From Certhia americana (Eukaryota > Chordata > Aves > Passeriformes > Certhiidae), in the NCBI GenBank assembly GCA_018697195.1, contig CM031858.1:124635234-124699233 (forward strand): a stretch of DNA of 64,000 bases, in the 5' to 3' direction. Below, piece by piece: positions 60,701 through 64,000 of the stretch (position 1 is the first letter of the stretch; each line of letters opens with the position of its first letter). A model generated the notes under the pieces. The model was not told the DNA's origin. It was given only the letters and a program-made list of their open reading frames with translations, and did no database searches. Position numbers and translations under genes: made by a program.

Positions 60701-63700
60701 AAAATCTTCCAGAGAAATATTTAACTGCCTTTGCCTTCAGACAGCCATTCCAATGCGAATGAGGATGTGCTTATTTTGGCAAGACTGTCCTGAACTGAGC
60801 TGTTTTGTGTGTGGTTTGGAGTGTTGGATGCAGGCTCAGTAATTTGCTAGTGGCTGCTTGAGGTAGGTAGTTCTTGGGAAGAGGCTGACTAGACAGCCAA
60901 AATGTAGGTCACCTGTGGGTGGAGTTCACAACCTCCCAGCTCTGCTGCAGTCAGTATGCAGAAGTTACATCTCCCAAAGAATTTGAAATTATTGATGAAG
61001 CCTGAGAGCTGGGCCACTAACTGTAAGCCCTTAGGATGATAATTTAATTGGTTACTCATTTATGTATGGTGCTGTTTAATGTCCAGTCTGTTCCTGGATT
61101 ATCTGTTAGCTAGGAGAACTTCCATGTGCAAGGGACATAGGTGTTACTCTACAGTGTCTAAATGTGCATGGGCATTTGTAGTTAATAAACAAAGCAAATA
61201 TTGATAACACAGTTGAAGACCATTAGTCACATTTTCTAAGTGTCTCTTTCCTATCATGCTCATGGCAGTTCAGAGCAATGTTTTGGCTCCTCAGCTCCAA
61301 TGGCCATTCAACTGGCAGGGCTTTGCAGCAGTGATGGGTGAGAGCCATGAGGTCTCTGTTGCCTGGCCAAGCATTCAGGGAGAGCAGTCAGGGGAGAGTA
61401 CTAGTTTCTCAAATGACCCTTTAAAATCAGCTCAATATAGCATTGTGCCAGATTTTATTCTTCTTGCTGCATGTATTTCAGGAAAAAAAACCAACCCTCA
61501 AACCTTAATAACTTTTCTAAACGAGAAGCCAGAGCAACACACCCCTTTATGTTTACACACACTCCATAGCTGCCTTAACTCCAGGCTAAACCACTGCTGT
61601 GTATCTGCATAACCTTAAACCTTAGCAAATTAGAAAATAAATATATGTGCATGCATTTGAAATAGCACATTCTCCTCCAGGCTTTATCTTTCTGTAACTG
61701 CAGAAATTGTCTGACAGGGATATTGCTTGCAGTCTTATCACATGGATCTATGGTGAAAAGGTTTCAGCAGTTTGCAGTGCAGATGTACCATCAGGACTGT
61801 CATCAGGATACTTTGGAGGGATTTGTAAAAACCCGCTGTCCCTGGAGGAGATTGCTGCAGGAGCAGAGGCCTCCTCTGCATGTACTATCTGCATAGACAT
61901 GGGGTTACTGCATATGGACTTCTGATTCATTGAGTATCAGAATTACTGCCTAAAATCCATTAGCTTCAGTCATCTCTGCCAACAGGAAAACTGACCAGGC
62001 TAGTTGGAATGTGGCCAGAATGATGTCTCTGGGGGGCATAATGAAAGAGAGCTGGTGAGGATATCTGGTGCTGGAAATTTAAACAATCAAGACTTCAATT
62101 CTGACCAAGTAATGTAAAACAAGCTTTTGCCATACTGCTTCATGTTTGCAGTCTTCTACCCTGTGGGAAAAGGGGTAAGGATTGTAGGAAAAGGTATTTC
62201 ATATAAAGCAAGCACTACTGGCCCCACCAGCAGCCCTACATCAGAATACATTCTGATGTGTATGCCTGTCCGTGCTGCTGCTTGTGAATGGTCAGAGTTA
62301 GGCACCATCAGCTATCAGAATAGTCCCTTTGAAGGGCAGGGATGTGCAGTTCATGAGACCAAAGATGGAAATAAAATAGCAACAACGTGCACAGCATAGG
62401 CTAGGCAAAGAGGGCACCCAAGAAATTTTACAGGTTGAAACACACCTGTCCCAGAAGAGTAGACACTGTGGGCCAAAGCAGGTTTGCTGTCACTTGCATC
62501 CCAGGTGGCCAAATTCCACCTGGGTTGCACATTAGGCATATGATTGTTTTTCTTGACTGGGCTGTACAGAGAATTTACACAGGAAATCTGTGGTAGAGTA
62601 GGAGATCTGTCTGATTTTCCAGCTCCCAGTTCAACGCCTTAACCACAGGTGCCACCTCCTGCAGTGGCTCTGAGCTCGTAGGGATGCTGGAGTTCTTCCA
62701 AATTAGCAGCGATACCAGAACGGAAATAGGTCCTTTCAGCACTAAATAAACACTAATAGTCCATAAATGCTAATGATACAATTTAAGTGTCACTGTGTTC
62801 AGTGAATTCAGCCTCTCACCTCCAAATGCTGGCAGCTGAAGTTTCTTTTGTCTAAGATCAAACATTGACTACTTTAATGGACTTTGTCTCAGTAATCTAT
62901 TTTAACACTATGGTTAATATCTGACAATTATGCTAGATTAGCATCAAAGATTAATGGAGAGACTGAGGTAAACGCATTCACAACAGTCACCATGGGGTTC
63001 AACATAAAGATGTTTTCTGTCAAAGAGAGGTTTTCTATTATAAACAAGTATGTAACTATTAACACTGCTGTATAACATCTAGGAGTAGCAGGTGGGCCCT
63101 TTGCTACTTCCAATGTCAAGTAACTAAAACACACAAAAGTTAAGGTTTTAAATATTAAAAAAAAAAAAAGGATTAAGAAAAGAGGAAAAACCTACAAAAT
63201 TCTGCCTCTTCTTGCCTCCCATCATGATCCCAGCCTTTGTAGTTGCTCCGCCTGTCCATTCAGTACATAAATAAGCAGCCAAAGATTAAAGCCAACAGGA
63301 TCAGATTTCATAGGATGCTCTGGTACCTAAGGAATGATGGAAGTGTGAGACAAGGTACAGAAAGGAATTTAAACCTCACTGAAAAATTATAAGAAACAAT
63401 ATCTTCAACAGTGTGGAAAAAGAGGATACACAGATTTTATTCATATATGCATGCTCCATTAAAATGACACTCATTGAACTACATCATTAAAAATGACCCC
63501 AAAAGTTCAAGGCTCCTTAACTAATGATGATTCTGCCTCACAAACTGCAGGCACTGAAATACTGGACAATTTCCATTGAGCTGTGCCCAAGAAGTCACTG
63601 TGACAATTCACATGTAATGTTTTAAGCACAATATTCTATAACAGCATTTTTTAAAAGTATTTTCTGTTGTTTCCATTGCTTGTATTTCATGAAAGGCTAA

Positions 63701-64000
63701 GCAGGAATCATAGCTGTGTGTACCTATACTGAAGCCCACCCCAGGATGGATTTCCACTTCTGTCTTACAATGTTCTGATCAGTACAGACCTAATACTTTT
63801 CTGTGTTACTAACTAGTGATCAAATCCCACAGTGCAGGGGCAGAAGAGATCTTTGACCTGTTGTTTACCACAGTTCTTCATAAGCTATTTAATGAAAGCA
63901 TTATATCACATCACTAATGCAGGATTTCCAGTGTGCATTGATGCCTTTCAGCATTCAACCTGTGGCTCCTAGACTCTCAGTGTGATGATTTAGCTGTTAA
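57731..64000. other. Unique sequence to the right edge, no gene recognised
   Basis: A (TA)n-like patch is present at 58020-58040, short (CA)n at 59037-59048, and an A13 run near 63159. At 61704-61923 (+) an open frame follows a strong acceptor (TTTATCTTTCTGTAACTGCAG), and at 62150-62399 (+) another follows CTTCATGTTTGCAG. Both read as plausible protein ends, but neither resembles a known family. Confidence 0.4.

Overview
This is vertebrate nuclear DNA, and the repeats point to a bird, most likely a songbird. Six CR1 retrotransposon fragments are clear, including one about 955 bp long that still carries a piece of reverse-transcriptase reading frame, and a seventh is doubtful. There are two solitary endogenous-retrovirus LTRs with target-site duplications. 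The rest is AT-leaning non-coding DNA with microsatellites, homopolymer runs and one 10-N assembly gap. The lineage call rests on repeat families recognised from memory and not on a database search.

I recognise no protein-coding gene. No open frame exceeds about 205 codons, none has a domain I can name apart from the CR1 fragment, and I see no tRNA, rRNA, snRNA or CRISPR array. The window reads as intergenic or intronic sequence. I list several short segments bounded by good splice-site matches as candidate exons, all at low confidence, because many such pseudo-exons are expected by chance in 128 kb of strand. The better ones are 987-1141 (+), a phase-compatible pair at 27343-27369 and 28058-28159 (+), 20704-20768 (-), and 38133-38361 (+), which lies in a local CpG-rich patch.

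Layout. 1-345: GC-rich minisatellite whose repeat unit contains a consensus 5' splice site, then an 11-bp tandem repeat. 455-895: antisense CR1. 1915-2549: antisense solo LTR with perfect 5-bp duplications. 3.4-35 kb: mostly unique AT-rich DNA with small CR1 tails (3.4, 10.0 and 29.4 kb) and microsatellites. 36.0-36.3 kb: small CpG cluster with a GC-box. 38.8-39.4 kb: sense solo LTR. 39.7-40.7 kb: longest CR1, antisense, hosting an A-rich/AACC microsatellite. 43.19-43.30 kb: (GT)n array broken by the gap. 43.52-44.04 kb: cluster of ten GATA-factor motifs, a possible enhancer. 47.7-48.0 kb: degenerate duplicated AT-rich repeat of unknown family. 49.9-50.1 kb: CR1 tail. 57.5-57.7 kb: AT-rich block dense in homeodomain-type motifs. 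The right end is featureless.

No operon or pathway can be described. The functional candidates are regulatory (the GATA cluster and the CpG patch) or unannotated exons.
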